This document shows positions 20,298 to 28,614 of a DNA stretch of 64,000 nucleotides, one piece after another. The position numbers and the translations under genes are program-made. This DNA is from an uncultured Curtobacterium sp. Lineage in GTDB: Bacteria; Actinomycetota; Actinomycetes; Actinomycetales; Microbacteriaceae. The stretch's first letter is position 1. The number at the start of each line of letters is the position of its first letter. The notes under the pieces were generated by a model. It saw only the letters and a program-made list of their open reading frames with translations, was not told where the DNA came from and ran no database searches. The stretch is taken from contig CAJYUW010000044.1 of the NCBI GenBank assembly GCA_913778205.1, forward strand, positions 24,928-88,927, in the 5' to 3' direction.

Positions 20298-21869
20298 TCA
20301 GTTGCGCTGCGCTGCAGCGAGGAGGTCCGGACCCCGTCGGTCGAACGCACGCCCGCCGACCACGACACCCGCGACCAGGACGACCACGCCGACCACGGCA
20401 CCGACGACCAGCGTCGCGGTCGCCCACGGCTCCGCGCCGTCGCGGAACGCCAGCACGGCGAGCCACACGGCCGGCACCGAGCAGAGCACGGTCCCGAGCA
20501 CCATCACCGACTGCGCGACCGTCGCCGTGACGCCCGCGGCCTGCGGCTGCTGGAAGGGGTGGTCGCCGGGACGCACCGTCGGGTACGGCAGCAGCACCGA
20601 GACGACGCTCGACAGCCCGAGTCCGGACAGCAGCGCCGATGCGCCGATGCCGATCAGCACCGGGAACGCGGTCCAGTCGCCGAAGAGCCGCGCGGAGACC
20701 GCGGCCCCGGCGACGAGGAGGGGCACCCCGACGACGAGGAGCGGCACGACCCGGCCGAGCCGGTCGCTCCACCCCGGAGCCCCCGACGCGACGTGCAGCC
20801 ACACGGCGGTGTTGTCGTAGGAGACGTCGTTGTGCGGCAGGAAGCCGGCGATGAGGGCCATCAGCGGCAGGGGCACGAGCGCCGTCCAGTGCCACGGGAC
20901 CCCGGCGACCCCGAGCGGGACCACGACGATCGGCACGAAGACGAGCACGAGGTAGGACGTCCGGTAGCGGGGGTCGCGACCCCAGTACGTCAGCGCCCGC
21001 GCGGCGACGGCAGCGACGGGCGCGGAACCGAGGCGGTCGAACCAGCCGAGGCCGCGGTACCGACGACTGCGCCGCCGAGGCTCGGCGGTCTCCAGCGCGT
21101 GCCCGACCTGCGCCCACCAGGCCCAGCCGAGGAGGGCGACCGTGACCAGTGCCACCAGGAGCTGGAGCACACCGGTGCCGACGTCACCGACCGCGACGTC
21201 CGCCGGGACGGCCCAGGCGGCACCCCACGGCGTCCACCCGGCGATGCCCGCGACGCGCTGCGTCTCGGCTCCCGCCGGGTCGATCCAGCCGCTGCCCAGC
21301 AGGAGCGAGACGGTGGGGACGGCGAGGGCGACGATCACGAGCGCGACGAGCCAGCCGGCGTCACGCGTCCGGTGCTGCCCGATCAGGCGCGAGCCCGCCG
21401 TGCCCGCGACGCGGACGAGCAGTGCGCACGTCGCGATGGCGAGCAGTCCGCCGACCACGCCGAGGACGGCCGTCCCACCGCCGCGCATCCACGTGACGGA
21501 CTGCCCGACGGCGACGATCGCGACCGCGACCACGGGCACGCCCACCAGCCCGGCGACGAGGAGCCCGACCGCGAGGTCCTTCCGGCCGATCCCGAACACG
21601 GTGAACCGCCGCGGGTCGAACTGGTCCGCGTGCCCCGCGACGAGCGGGACGACGGTGAAGCCGAACGTGACGAGGGTGCCGACCGGGACGATGATCGCGC
21701 GTGCCGATCCGGCGTCGACCGTGCGGAGGCCCGCGGCGACGACGGCGATCGCCACCGCGGCGACGAGTCCGACGAGGCTGGCGAGGACGACCAGGACGGA
21801 GCGACGGGCACTCCCCCGGACCGCGCCCGCGAGCACGTCGACCCTCAGCCGGAGAAGCTGTGCAACCAT
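20298..21869 (-). CDS. ABC transporter permease
   Basis: The 523-residue protein is very hydrophobic, with roughly 12 membrane segments and little soluble sequence; it resembles the large ABC-2-type exporter permeases of actinobacteria. The ATG lies within the last codons of the upstream ATPase gene (25-bp overlap), so the two form a transporter pair. A short amphipathic N-terminus (MVAQLLRLRVDVLAGAVRG) precedes the first segment. The substrate is unknown; no biosynthetic genes adjoin it. Confidence 0.82.
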   Translation of the reverse strand: MVAQLLRLRVDVLAGAVRGSARRSVLVVLASLVGLVAAVAIAVVAAGLRTVDAGSARAIIVPVGTLVTFGFTVVPLVAGHADQFDPRRFTVFGIGRKDLAVGLLVAGLVGVPVVAVAIVAVGQSVTWMRGGGTAVLGVVGGLLAIATCALLVRVAGTAGSRLIGQHRTRDAGWLVALVIVALAVPTVSLLLGSGWIDPAGAETQRVAGIAGWTPWGAAWAVPADVAVGDVGTGVLQLLVALVTVALLGWAWWAQVGHALETAEPRRRSRRYRGLGWFDRLGSAPVAAVAARALTYWGRDPRYRTSYLVLVFVPIVVVPLGVAGVPWHWTALVPLPLMALIAGFLPHNDVSYDNTAVWLHVASGAPGWSDRLGRVVPLLVVGVPLLVAGAAVSARLFGDWTAFPVLIGIGASALLSGLGLSSVVSVLLPYPTVRPGDHPFQQPQAAGVTATVAQSVMVLGTVLCSVPAVWLAVLAFRDGAEPWATATLVVGAVVGVVVLVAGVVVGGRAFDRRGPDLLAAAQRN

Positions 21870-23146
21870 TCCATGCTCTCTGCCACGACGCGGCCGCCCG
21901 CGAGCTCGACGAACTTGTCCTCGAGGCTCTTGCGCCCACGGACCTGCGCCATCGTCCCCGAGGCGAGGACCTTGCCGCCGACGATGATCGCGACGGAGTC
22001 GCACGTCCGCTGCACCAGCTCCATCGAGTGGCTGGAGAGCACGACCGTGCCCCCGCCCGCGGTGTACCGGCGCAGGATCTCGGTGATCGTCGCGGAGCTG
22101 ACCGGGTCCACCGACTCGAACGGTTCGTCGAGGACGAGGACCCGCGGAGAGTGGATGAGCGTCGCGGCGAGGGCGATCTTCTTCGCCATGCCCACCGAGT
22201 AGTCCGCGACCTGGCGCCCGAGCGCCTCGCCGAGACCGAACGCCTCGGCGAGGTCGGCGCTGCGGTCGCGCGCGGTGGCGCCGTCGAGGCCGCGGAGCGT
22301 GGCGGAGTAGTAGAGCAGCTGGGCGCCGGTCAGGCGGTCGAACAGCCGCAGCCGGTCGGGCAGGACGCCGAGGCTGCGCTTGGCCGCGGTCGGGTCGGCC
22401 CAGACGTCGTGGTCGAGCACGGTGACGGTGCCGGCGTCCGGACGCAGCAGGCCGGTGACCATCGAGAGCGTCGTCGTCTTGCCCGCTCCGTTCGGACCGA
22501 CGACGCCGAAGATCGAGCCCTGCCGGATCTCGAGGTCGACCTCGTCCACCGCGAGCGTCTGGCCGTACCGCTTGACGAGCCCTTCGGCGCGGAGCACCAC
22601 GGGCTGCTTCGGGGCCTGCTTCGTGGCCTGCGGCCGCTTCGCGTTCGCGCGGGGGGCCCGCTTCTCCTGGCGGTCGGCCCGGTCGGACGAAGCCGTGGTG
22701 ACCGCCGGTTCCGCAGCTGCGGGACCGGCCGCTGCCGACTGCGCCGGGGCGCCCTTCGCCGGTGCGCCGGCCGGGCGCTTCACGCGACCCTTCGTGCGCT
22801 GCTTCGCCGGACGTGCGCTCGACGTGGTCCGGTCGGCGGCGGGTGCAGCCGGACCGACGGCCCCGTCAGTGCCCGTCCGGGCGCCGCTCGCCGGGTCGGC
22901 GCTCCGGTCGGCGCTCGTCCGGTCTGCGCTCGTCCGCGTGTCGGACGCGGTACCGCGCGTGTCGACGTCCTCCGTCGCGGTGTCGCCCGCGACCGTCCGG
23001 GCGTCGATCGTCGTCGTGTCGTCGGTCATCTCGTCACCAGCGGGCGCATCGAGCGCATCCCCGTCCCCCATGTCGTCCCCGGCCTCGGTCAGCCAGGCAG
23101 CGTCGGACGTCGCGTACACGTCCTCGTCGTCTGCTCCTGCGGCCAT
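21845..23146 (-). CDS. ABC transporter ATP-binding protein with a long disordered N-terminus
   Basis: The C-terminal ~245 residues form an ABC ATPase with Walker A GPNGAGKTT, Walker B VLVLDEPFESVD and the H-loop VVLSSHSMELVQ. The signature reads DYSVGMAKK rather than LSGGQ. The first ~180 residues are low-complexity and rich in Asp, Thr, Ala, Arg and Lys, acidic at first (residues 1-60) then basic (APKQP, KRPQATK), and precede the ABC fold. That extension is unusual for this family. TACGGT lies six bases before the ATG, which supports this start rather than an internal one. It partners with the overlapping permease. Confidence 0.88.
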   Translation of the reverse strand: MAAGADDEDVYATSDAAWLTEAGDDMGDGDALDAPAGDEMTDDTTTIDARTVAGDTATEDVDTRGTASDTRTSADRTSADRSADPASGARTGTDGAVGPAAPAADRTTSSARPAKQRTKGRVKRPAGAPAKGAPAQSAAAGPAAAEPAVTTASSDRADRQEKRAPRANAKRPQATKQAPKQPVVLRAEGLVKRYGQTLAVDEVDLEIRQGSIFGVVGPNGAGKTTTLSMVTGLLRPDAGTVTVLDHDVWADPTAAKRSLGVLPDRLRLFDRLTGAQLLYYSATLRGLDGATARDRSADLAEAFGLGEALGRQVADYSVGMAKKIALAATLIHSPRVLVLDEPFESVDPVSSATITEILRRYTAGGGTVVLSSHSMELVQRTCDSVAIIVGGKVLASGTMAQVRGRKSLEDKFVELAGGRVVAESMEWLHSFSG

Positions 23147-23152
23147 CGCTCA

Positions 23153-23158
23153 ACCGTA
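23153..23158 (-). promoter_or_regulatory. -10 element of the ABC exporter operon, leaderless type
   Basis: TACGGT, six bases, then ATG on the minus strand. It supports the long N-terminal extension being translated. Confidence 0.5.
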
Positions 23159-23468
23159 CCAACGGCGCGACGACCGGAGGCGACCGTGACCGGACCGTCA
23201 CCGAGTCCACGGGGCGCGGGTCACGAATCGAGAACGAAGCGCGCGCGGGTGTACCCCGAACGGGCTCGCGTTCCGTATCATTCACCAGGACACGCCGCAG
23301 TGTTCACCACTTGGAAACCCGCTCGGGTGACCGACGTGATGCAGCCCACGCCAGGACGTCCATCCGGGAAGCGCAGGGCTCACGGCGGATCCGGACCTTG
23401 CGGGAGCAGACTCGACCAGGCCCGCCCGTGCCCCACCGGCGCGCGGGCGGACACCAGAAGGGACCAGC
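23159..23468. other. Intergenic region upstream of the glycopolymer locus
   Basis: About 310 bp without a gene. It must hold the promoter of the plus-strand cluster. The only candidate I see is TATCAT at 23276-23281, without a matching -35; it would give a leader of about 180 bases. A small palindrome ACCCGCTCGGGT lies near 23321. I see no known riboswitch fold. Confidence 0.4.
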
Positions 23469-24164
23469 ATGACCACGCAGATCGTCATCCTCGCCGCGGG
23501 GATGGGCAGCCGCCTCGGGCGCAGCCTGCCGAAGCCGCTGACGGAGCTCTCCGACGGCCGCACCATCATGCAGCAGCAGTTCGACAACATCCGGGCCGCC
23601 TTCGGCTCGAGTGCCCGCGTGACGATCGTGGTCGGCTACAAGTCGGAGCACATCGTCGAGGCCTTCCCGCAGGCGAACTTCGTCTACAACGAGTCCTACG
23701 ACTCGACGAACACCTCGAAGAGCCTGCTCCGTGCTCTCAAGGCCACCGGCAAGAGCGGCGTGCTCTGGATGAACGGCGACGTCGTCTTCGACCCGCGTGC
23801 CCTGGTGCGTGCCGCCGACATGATCGACGAGGACCGCTCGTTCGTGAGCGTCAACACCGACAAGGTCTCCGACGAGGAGGTCAAGTACACGGTCGACGCC
23901 GAGGGCTTCATCGAGAAGCTCTCGAAGCAGGTCGTCGGTGGACTCGGTGAAGCCGTCGGCATCAACTACGTCTCCGCCGCCGACAAGCAGGCACTCGTCC
24001 GCCAGCTCGGCCGGGTCGACGACCAGGAGTACTTCGAAGGCGGCATCGAGGCGGCCATCGCCGAGGACGGGCTACGCTGGTCGCCGGTCGACATCTCGGA
24101 CCTCTACGCGGTCGAGATCGACTTCGCCGAGGACCTCGAGCGCGCGAACAACCTGTTCGCCTGA
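23469..24164 (+). CDS. Sugar/alcohol-phosphate nucleotidyltransferase (NTP-transferase family)
   Basis: The 231-residue protein has the nucleotidyltransferase signature IVILAAGMGSRLGRSLPKPL at residues 5-24 and a metal/product motif LWMNGDVVFDP near residue 100. Small single-domain enzymes of this type activate phosphocholine, inositol phosphate, glycerol phosphate or sugar phosphates with CTP, UTP or dTTP. Given the CDP-alcohol phosphotransferase and TagF-like polymerase in the same locus, a cytidylyltransferase making a CDP-alcohol is my preferred guess. GGGACC precedes the ATG. It is the first gene of the 23.5-25.8 kb unit, 41 bp before the ABC permease. Confidence 0.85.
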   Translation: MTTQIVILAAGMGSRLGRSLPKPLTELSDGRTIMQQQFDNIRAAFGSSARVTIVVGYKSEHIVEAFPQANFVYNESYDSTNTSKSLLRALKATGKSGVLWMNGDVVFDPRALVRAADMIDEDRSFVSVNTDKVSDEEVKYTVDAEGFIEKLSKQVVGGLGEAVGINYVSAADKQALVRQLGRVDDQEYFEGGIEAAIAEDGLRWSPVDISDLYAVEIDFAEDLERANNLFA

Positions 24165-24205
24165 CCGGACCCCACCCCCTCGGCGGTTCCGCCCGGAGGG
24201 AAACC

Positions 24206-25030
24206 GTGACCACAGCGAGTGCGCCGACCGTGCCCGCGGCTGCTGCCCAGACGGCCAGCCGCAGTGCCGGTCGGCGCTATCGTCATGCGCTCTGGCTGCT
24301 GACGGTCCGCGACCTCCGGGTCCGCTACTCCACCTCGGCGCTCGGCTACCTCTGGTCCATCCTCGACCCCCTGGTGATGTCGGCCATCTACTGGTTCGTG
24401 TTCACGCAGGTGTTCCACCGCGGCAAGGTGGGCGAGGAGCCGTACATCGTCTTCCTCCTGTCCGCGCTCCTGCCGTGGATGTGGTTCACGGGAGCGGTCT
24501 CGGACTCGACCCGTGCCTTCACGAGCGAGGCGAAGCTCATCCGGTCGACGACCATCCCGCGCAGCATCTGGGTCGCCCGGATCGACGCGTCCAAGGGCAT
24601 CGAGTTCGTCCTGAGCCTGCCCGTGCTCGCGATCTTCGTGCTCGCGACCGGTGCGCACCTGCACTGGGAGATCCTGCTCTACCCGATCGCGATCGTGCTG
24701 CAGTGCGCGCTGATCTACGGCCTCGGACTCATCGTCGCGCCGCTCGTGGTCTTCTTCCGCGACCTCGAGCGCGCCGTGAAGCTGGTCCTGCGCTTCCTGT
24801 TCTACGCATCGCCGATCATCTACGGCACCTCCGCGCTTCCGGAGCGCTTCCGCGACCTCATGGCGCTGAACCCGCTCTCCGGGATCATCGGCATCTACCG
24901 CTCGGCCTTCTTCCCGAGCCAACTGCAGTGGCACGAGGTGATCGGTTCGACGGTCGTGACGATCATCGTCGTCGTCGTCGGCACGCTGGTCTTCAAGCGG
25001 AGCGAGCACCGGGTCCTGAAGGAGTTGTGA
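24206..25030 (+). CDS. ABC-2 type polysaccharide/teichoic acid export permease
   Basis: This 274-residue permease resembles Wzm/TagG: an N-terminal amphipathic segment (HALWLLTVRDLRVRYSTSALGYLW), then six membrane segments with the family loop FRDLERAVKLVLRFLFYASPIIY and the C-terminal LNPLSGIIGIYRSAFF. The GTG start has GGAGG about 8 bases upstream. Its TGA overlaps the ATG of the ATPase gene by one base (TGATG). Together they export a lipid-linked polymer across the cytoplasmic membrane. Confidence 0.93.
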   Translation: MTTASAPTVPAAAAQTASRSAGRRYRHALWLLTVRDLRVRYSTSALGYLWSILDPLVMSAIYWFVFTQVFHRGKVGEEPYIVFLLSALLPWMWFTGAVSDSTRAFTSEAKLIRSTTIPRSIWVARIDASKGIEFVLSLPVLAIFVLATGAHLHWEILLYPIAIVLQCALIYGLGLIVAPLVVFFRDLERAVKLVLRFLFYASPIIYGTSALPERFRDLMALNPLSGIIGIYRSAFFPSQLQWHEVIGSTVVTIIVVVVGTLVFKRSEHRVLKEL

Positions 25031-25800
25031 TGACGACCACCGACGCGTCCCGACGCAGCACGACCACGACGCCGGTCATCAGCGTGCGCGGGGCCGGTAT
25101 CCGGTTCAAGCGGAACCGCCGCGCGAGCCGCAGCTTCAAGGACCTCTTCGCGGGCCGCGACCGCCGGAAGCGCGGCGACGAGTTCTGGGCGCTCCGCGAC
25201 GTCTCGTTCGACGTGCAACCCGGCGAGGCGATCGGGGTCGTCGGGCGGAACGGACAGGGGAAGTCCACGCTCCTCAAGCTCGTCGCCCAGGTGATGCTCC
25301 CCGACGAGGGCCAGGTCCGCGTCGGGGCCGGGGTCGCTCCCCTGATCGAGATCACCGGCGGGTTCGTCGGGGACCTCACCGTGCGGGACAACGTCTACCT
25401 CACCGCAGGCCTGCACGGGATGTCGCGCGCGGAGATCCGGGACGCCTTCGACGAGATCATCGAGTTCGCCGAGATCGGTGACTTCGTGGACACCCCCTAC
25501 AAGCACCTGTCGAGCGGCATGAAGGTCCGCATCGCGTTCTCGGTGATCTCCCGCCTCGACGAGCCGGTGCTGCTCGTCGACGAAGTCCTCGCGGTGGGCG
25601 ACAAGGGGTTCCGGGAGAAGTGCTACAAGCGCATCGACGAGCTGCTCGCCGGTGGGCGCACGCTGTTCTTCGTGTCCCACAGCGATAAGGACCTGCGACG
25701 GTTCTGCGACCGTGGGCTCTACCTCGACAAGGGGAACCTGCAGTTCGACGGCCCGATCGACGAGGCGCTCGCGCGCTACAGCGCCGACTACACGTCCTGA
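25030..25800 (+). CDS. ABC-type polysaccharide/teichoic acid export ATPase
   Basis: The 256-residue ATPase is of the Wzt/TagH type. Walker A is GRNGQGKST, the signature is LSSGMKVRI and Walker B is VLLVDEVLAVGD, the last being characteristic of polysaccharide exporters. The EITGGFVGDLTVRDNVYL stretch is also typical. There is no C-terminal carbohydrate-binding extension, so the exported polymer is probably recognised by the permease or carrier. Translation is coupled to the permease by TGATG. The stop codon lies inside the first unit of a 32-bp tandem repeat. Confidence 0.93.
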   Translation: MTTTDASRRSTTTTPVISVRGAGIRFKRNRRASRSFKDLFAGRDRRKRGDEFWALRDVSFDVQPGEAIGVVGRNGQGKSTLLKLVAQVMLPDEGQVRVGAGVAPLIEITGGFVGDLTVRDNVYLTAGLHGMSRAEIRDAFDEIIEFAEIGDFVDTPYKHLSSGMKVRIAFSVISRLDEPVLLVDEVLAVGDKGFREKCYKRIDELLAGGRTLFFVSHSDKDLRRFCDRGLYLDKGNLQFDGPIDEALARYSADYTS

Positions 25801-25885
25801 GCGGGATCGGCAGCGCCGACCCCGCGTCCTGACCGGGGCGGGCAGCGCCGACCCCGCGTCCTGACCGGGACCGGCAGCGCCGTCC
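25793..25885. repeat. 32-bp tandem repeat overlapping the export ATPase stop codon
   Basis: GGCAGCGCCG starts at 25809, 25841 and 25873, an exact 32-bp period. The unit also contains CCCCGCGTCCTGACCGGG. CGTCCTGA at 25793 shows that a degraded unit begins within the last codons of the ATPase gene. The remainder of the gap to 26032 contains further GGCAGCGCCGACC fragments. Confidence 0.88.
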
Positions 25886-26032
25886 CTCCGCCCCGACACG
25901 GCCGGTCGGCAGCGCCGACCGCGGGTCCCGATCGGGACTTCGACGCCCTCCACAACGGTCGCCGCGCCGGCTCCCTCCACAGCACAGGAGGCCGGAGCGC
26001 TCCCCGGTGGCCCCGGCGTCGGTGCCCCCACC

Positions 26033-26038
26033 TACCGT
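26033..26038 (+). promoter_or_regulatory. -10 element of the small hypothetical gene, leaderless type
   Basis: TACCGT, seven bases (CGACCAC), then ATG. Confidence 0.5.
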
Positions 26039-26045
26039 CGACCAC

Positions 26046-26348
26046 ATGCACCCCAGCGCCACCGCCTACCGCGTCCCGTTCCACCTCGACCGCAGCGCAG
26101 CCCCGCGTCGGTACACGCTCGTCAACACCGGCCATGAGCCGGTGGACGGCCTCACCCTCACCCACCTCGGGACGGGGTACGCGCCTCCTCTGGCGGTCCG
26201 TCGGCTCGAGCCCGGCCGCGGCCTGACGATCGCCGTGTTCGGTGCCCCGGCGGAGGAGACCGGCGTGGTCGTCCTCCGCTGGCGCCGCCCGGACCGCAGC
26301 GAGTACCTCTGGCACGTGCCGCTGGCGGCCGACGCCCCGTGCCGCTGA
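26046..26348 (+). CDS. Hypothetical protein (100 aa)
   Basis: I do not recognise this protein. The 100-residue product alternates short hydrophobic and polar stretches (RYTLVNTGHEPVDGLTLTHLG, split over two strands; LTIAVFGAP; GVVVLRWRRPD), the pattern of an all-beta domain. No signal peptide or membrane segment is present. Evidence that it is real: normal actinobacterial third-position GC bias, a TACCGT hexamer seven bases before the ATG, and no better frame on either strand. It lies between the exporter and a convergent TagF-like gene, so a role in the surface polymer is possible but unproven. Confidence 0.55.
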   Translation: MHPSATAYRVPFHLDRSAAPRRYTLVNTGHEPVDGLTLTHLGTGYAPPLAVRRLEPGRGLTIAVFGAPAEETGVVVLRWRRPDRSEYLWHVPLAADAPCR

Positions 26349-26455
26349 CGGCCGGAACCACGTGCCGCTGACGACCGACGCACCGGCTGTCGACCCGGCC
26401 AGCAACCGTCGCCTCCCGGCCCGGCCCCGGCAGCAGTCGCCGCCGGGACGGCCGG

Positions 26456-27685
26456 TCAGACGTCGCGCTGTGCGGCGAACGTCCGCCAACGCTCGAGCAG
26501 GTGCTCGACGGCGGCGTGGAACCGCGCGGTCGCCGCCCCCGGCGTCGTGTCGCCGAAGTACCGCTCGACCCAGTGCTGCAGCCGGGCGAGCTCCTCCGCG
26601 TCGTGCGCCGCGGCGTCCACCCGCGCGACCACGTCCGCCGCTTCGGTCGCCCGCAGCCAGTTCGCGTCGCCGAGGTACCCGCGTTCGTCGACGTCGGCGT
26701 CCGGGGAGACCGGCCGGGTCACGATGAGCGGCTTGCCCACCGCGAGCCGGTCGTAGATCATCGCGGAGATGTCGGTGATGGCGACGTCGGCACCGGCGAT
26801 CTGCCACCCGAGCGTCGGGCCGTCGTCGTACACGTGGTGGGCGGTCGGGTCGGCGGCGTTGGCGGCCGCGATCGCAGCGACGATCCCCTCGTGCGCGGCC
26901 TTGTACGTCGCGTCGAGCACGCCGGAGCGGGGGTGCGGGCGGTAGACGAGCCGGTGGGCCGGGGACGCGAGCAGCCGTTCGGCGATGGTCGTGCCGTGGC
27001 TGGCGATCGACCCGTACGCCGCCGCGGCCCGGTCGCCCTCCCACGTCGGCGCGTAGAGCACGACGGTCCGGCCGTCGTCGGGCCACGGGACGTCCCCGGC
27101 GAAGTGGTCCGCCTGAGGCCGGCCGATGGCGATCGTCCTCGCGTCCAGGTCGTAGTCCCACAGCGCGTCGGCCAGCCGTTCCCGAGCGGCGTCCCCGGCG
27201 ATCAGGGCGTGGTCGTACGCCTTGAACTGGTTCGTCGTCATGTACATCTTGTCGCTCTCGCCGTGGTTCACGAAGACGTGCCACATGCGCCCGTACCGCA
27301 TCATCTGGAAGTTGCGGGCGTTCTGGTTGACGTAGAGGACGATCTTGGGCGACTGCTCGTCGACGAAGCGTTCGAGGTCGACGACCTGCCGGGCGTAGAC
27401 CACGGGCACGGGCGACTCGTCGAGCAGGGCGAGCATGGTGCCGGGGCTGCGCGAGATGATCGCGACGGGGTGCTCGGCGTGCAGCTCGGCCAGGGGCGCG
27501 TACCACTGGCGCACCTGGTACAGGTTCACGGGGCCGTCGGCGAAGTAGACCGCGATCTCGGCCGAGCCCGGCGCGAGCCGGGGCTGGGTCCGGAGTCGGC
27601 GGGCGAGGGCGTTCCGGCTCCGTCGCGACTTCAGGAGTCGCGCTGCGAGTCGGAACGCCGTGCGCAGGTCGCTGGTGATCGCCAC
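26456..27685 (-). CDS. CDP-glycerol glycerophosphotransferase family protein (TagB/TagF-like)
   Basis: The 409-residue protein belongs to the TagB/TagF family, which adds or polymerises polyol phosphates on lipid-linked wall-polymer precursors. Family landmarks are NHGESDKMY (catalytic His region, near residue 145), VLYAPTWEGD, LVYRPHPRSG and ITDISAMIYDRLAVGKPLIV. The GTG start at 27685 is preferred because GAGGAG precedes it and the N-terminus is then a normal amphipathic membrane-binding helix (AFRLAARLLKSRRSRNALA). It is the last gene of a four-gene minus-strand unit, 20 bp after the glycosyltransferase. Confidence 0.9.
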   Translation of the reverse strand: MAITSDLRTAFRLAARLLKSRRSRNALARRLRTQPRLAPGSAEIAVYFADGPVNLYQVRQWYAPLAELHAEHPVAIISRSPGTMLALLDESPVPVVYARQVVDLERFVDEQSPKIVLYVNQNARNFQMMRYGRMWHVFVNHGESDKMYMTTNQFKAYDHALIAGDAARERLADALWDYDLDARTIAIGRPQADHFAGDVPWPDDGRTVVLYAPTWEGDRAAAAYGSIASHGTTIAERLLASPAHRLVYRPHPRSGVLDATYKAAHEGIVAAIAAANAADPTAHHVYDDGPTLGWQIAGADVAITDISAMIYDRLAVGKPLIVTRPVSPDADVDERGYLGDANWLRATEAADVVARVDAAAHDAEELARLQHWVERYFGDTTPGAATARFHAAVEHLLERWRTFAAQRDV

Positions 27686-27705
27686 GGGTCTCCTCAGGTG
27701 ATCGG

Positions 27706-28614
27706 TCAGATGATCGGGGGTCGGCCGGCGAGCGTCATCCGCCCGATGGTCAGCCATCCCATGGTCGAGACGGGTCCGCAGTCGGTCGCCCATCCCTCAC
27801 GGACGCCGGCGAACCAGGTCGCCAGACGGCGCGGGTGCCGCCACCAGCGGGCGAGTTGGACCACCGCCCACGACCCGACGTACAGCGGCCGGAGCACGGC
27901 GGGCAGGTTGCGACGGGCGAGCCAGACGCGATTGCGGGCGTTGAGGCGGTAGTACTCGCGGTGCCGCGCGGGGTCGATCGCGGGGTGGTGCGCGACGAGG
28001 TCGCCGGCGTACCAGGTGCGGCGGCCCGCGTCCCACACCCGCCAGGCCAGTTCGATGCCCTCGTGCGCGTAGAAGTACGGAGCACCCCAGCCGCCGACCG
28101 CCCGGTACACGTCCATCGGCAGCACGACCGCGCCCTCCCACACGGAGAAGACCGGCGACGACACCGACGCCGACCCCTTGCGGATCCGCGGGGTCCACCG
28201 CGTCGGGCTGGCGGCGCCCGTCGGGTCGACCACACGCGGCTGCACGAGACCGAGCGACGGGTCGTGCTCGAAGAGGGCGATCGCGTCACGCAGGAAGGTC
28301 GGAGACGGCACCGAGGCGTCGTCGTCGAGGAAGAACACGTAGTCGCCGTCGACGACGTCGGCGCCCGCGTTGCGCCCGGCCGGGATGCCGACGTTCCCGG
28401 GGAGCGCGAGCGTGCGGACGCCCTCGGGCAGTCCGGTGGGGTCCCAGCCGTTGCCGACGCAGACCACGTCGAGTTCGACGTCCTGCTGTGCGAGCACGCT
28501 CTCGAGCCCGCGGCGCAGGTCATCCGGGCGCGTGCCCTGCGACAGGCTGACCACGGCGACGCGCGGCCGTTCCCGGTGCGGCACCGCGTCGCGACGGAGG
28601 GTCCCGGGCGTCAC
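27706..28614 (-). CDS. Family 2 glycosyltransferase
   Basis: The 302-residue GT-A fold enzyme has the N-terminal VAVVSLSQGTRPDDLRRGLES, the nucleotide-sugar motif VFFLDDDASVPSP (Asp97-99), and an acceptor-site region YFYAHEGIELAWRVWDAG, in which ExxxAWR replaces the more usual EDxDL. A mildly hydrophobic C-terminus (LYVGSWAVVQLARWW) may dock at the membrane. Its GTG overlaps the stop of the CDP-alcohol phosphotransferase gene (GTGA). It probably glycosylates or builds the polymer exported by the nearby ABC system. Confidence 0.9.
   Translation of the reverse strand: MTPGTLRRDAVPHRERPRVAVVSLSQGTRPDDLRRGLESVLAQQDVELDVVCVGNGWDPTGLPEGVRTLALPGNVGIPAGRNAGADVVDGDYVFFLDDDASVPSPTFLRDAIALFEHDPSLGLVQPRVVDPTGAASPTRWTPRIRKGSASVSSPVFSVWEGAVVLPMDVYRAVGGWGAPYFYAHEGIELAWRVWDAGRRTWYAGDLVAHHPAIDPARHREYYRLNARNRVWLARRNLPAVLRPLYVGSWAVVQLARWWRHPRRLATWFAGVREGWATDCGPVSTMGWLTIGRMTLAGRPPII

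Noticed and set aside
23159..23468. Possible riboswitch or leader RNA before the nucleotidyltransferase gene
   Set aside because: I could not build a conserved aptamer core; only small generic hairpins appear.
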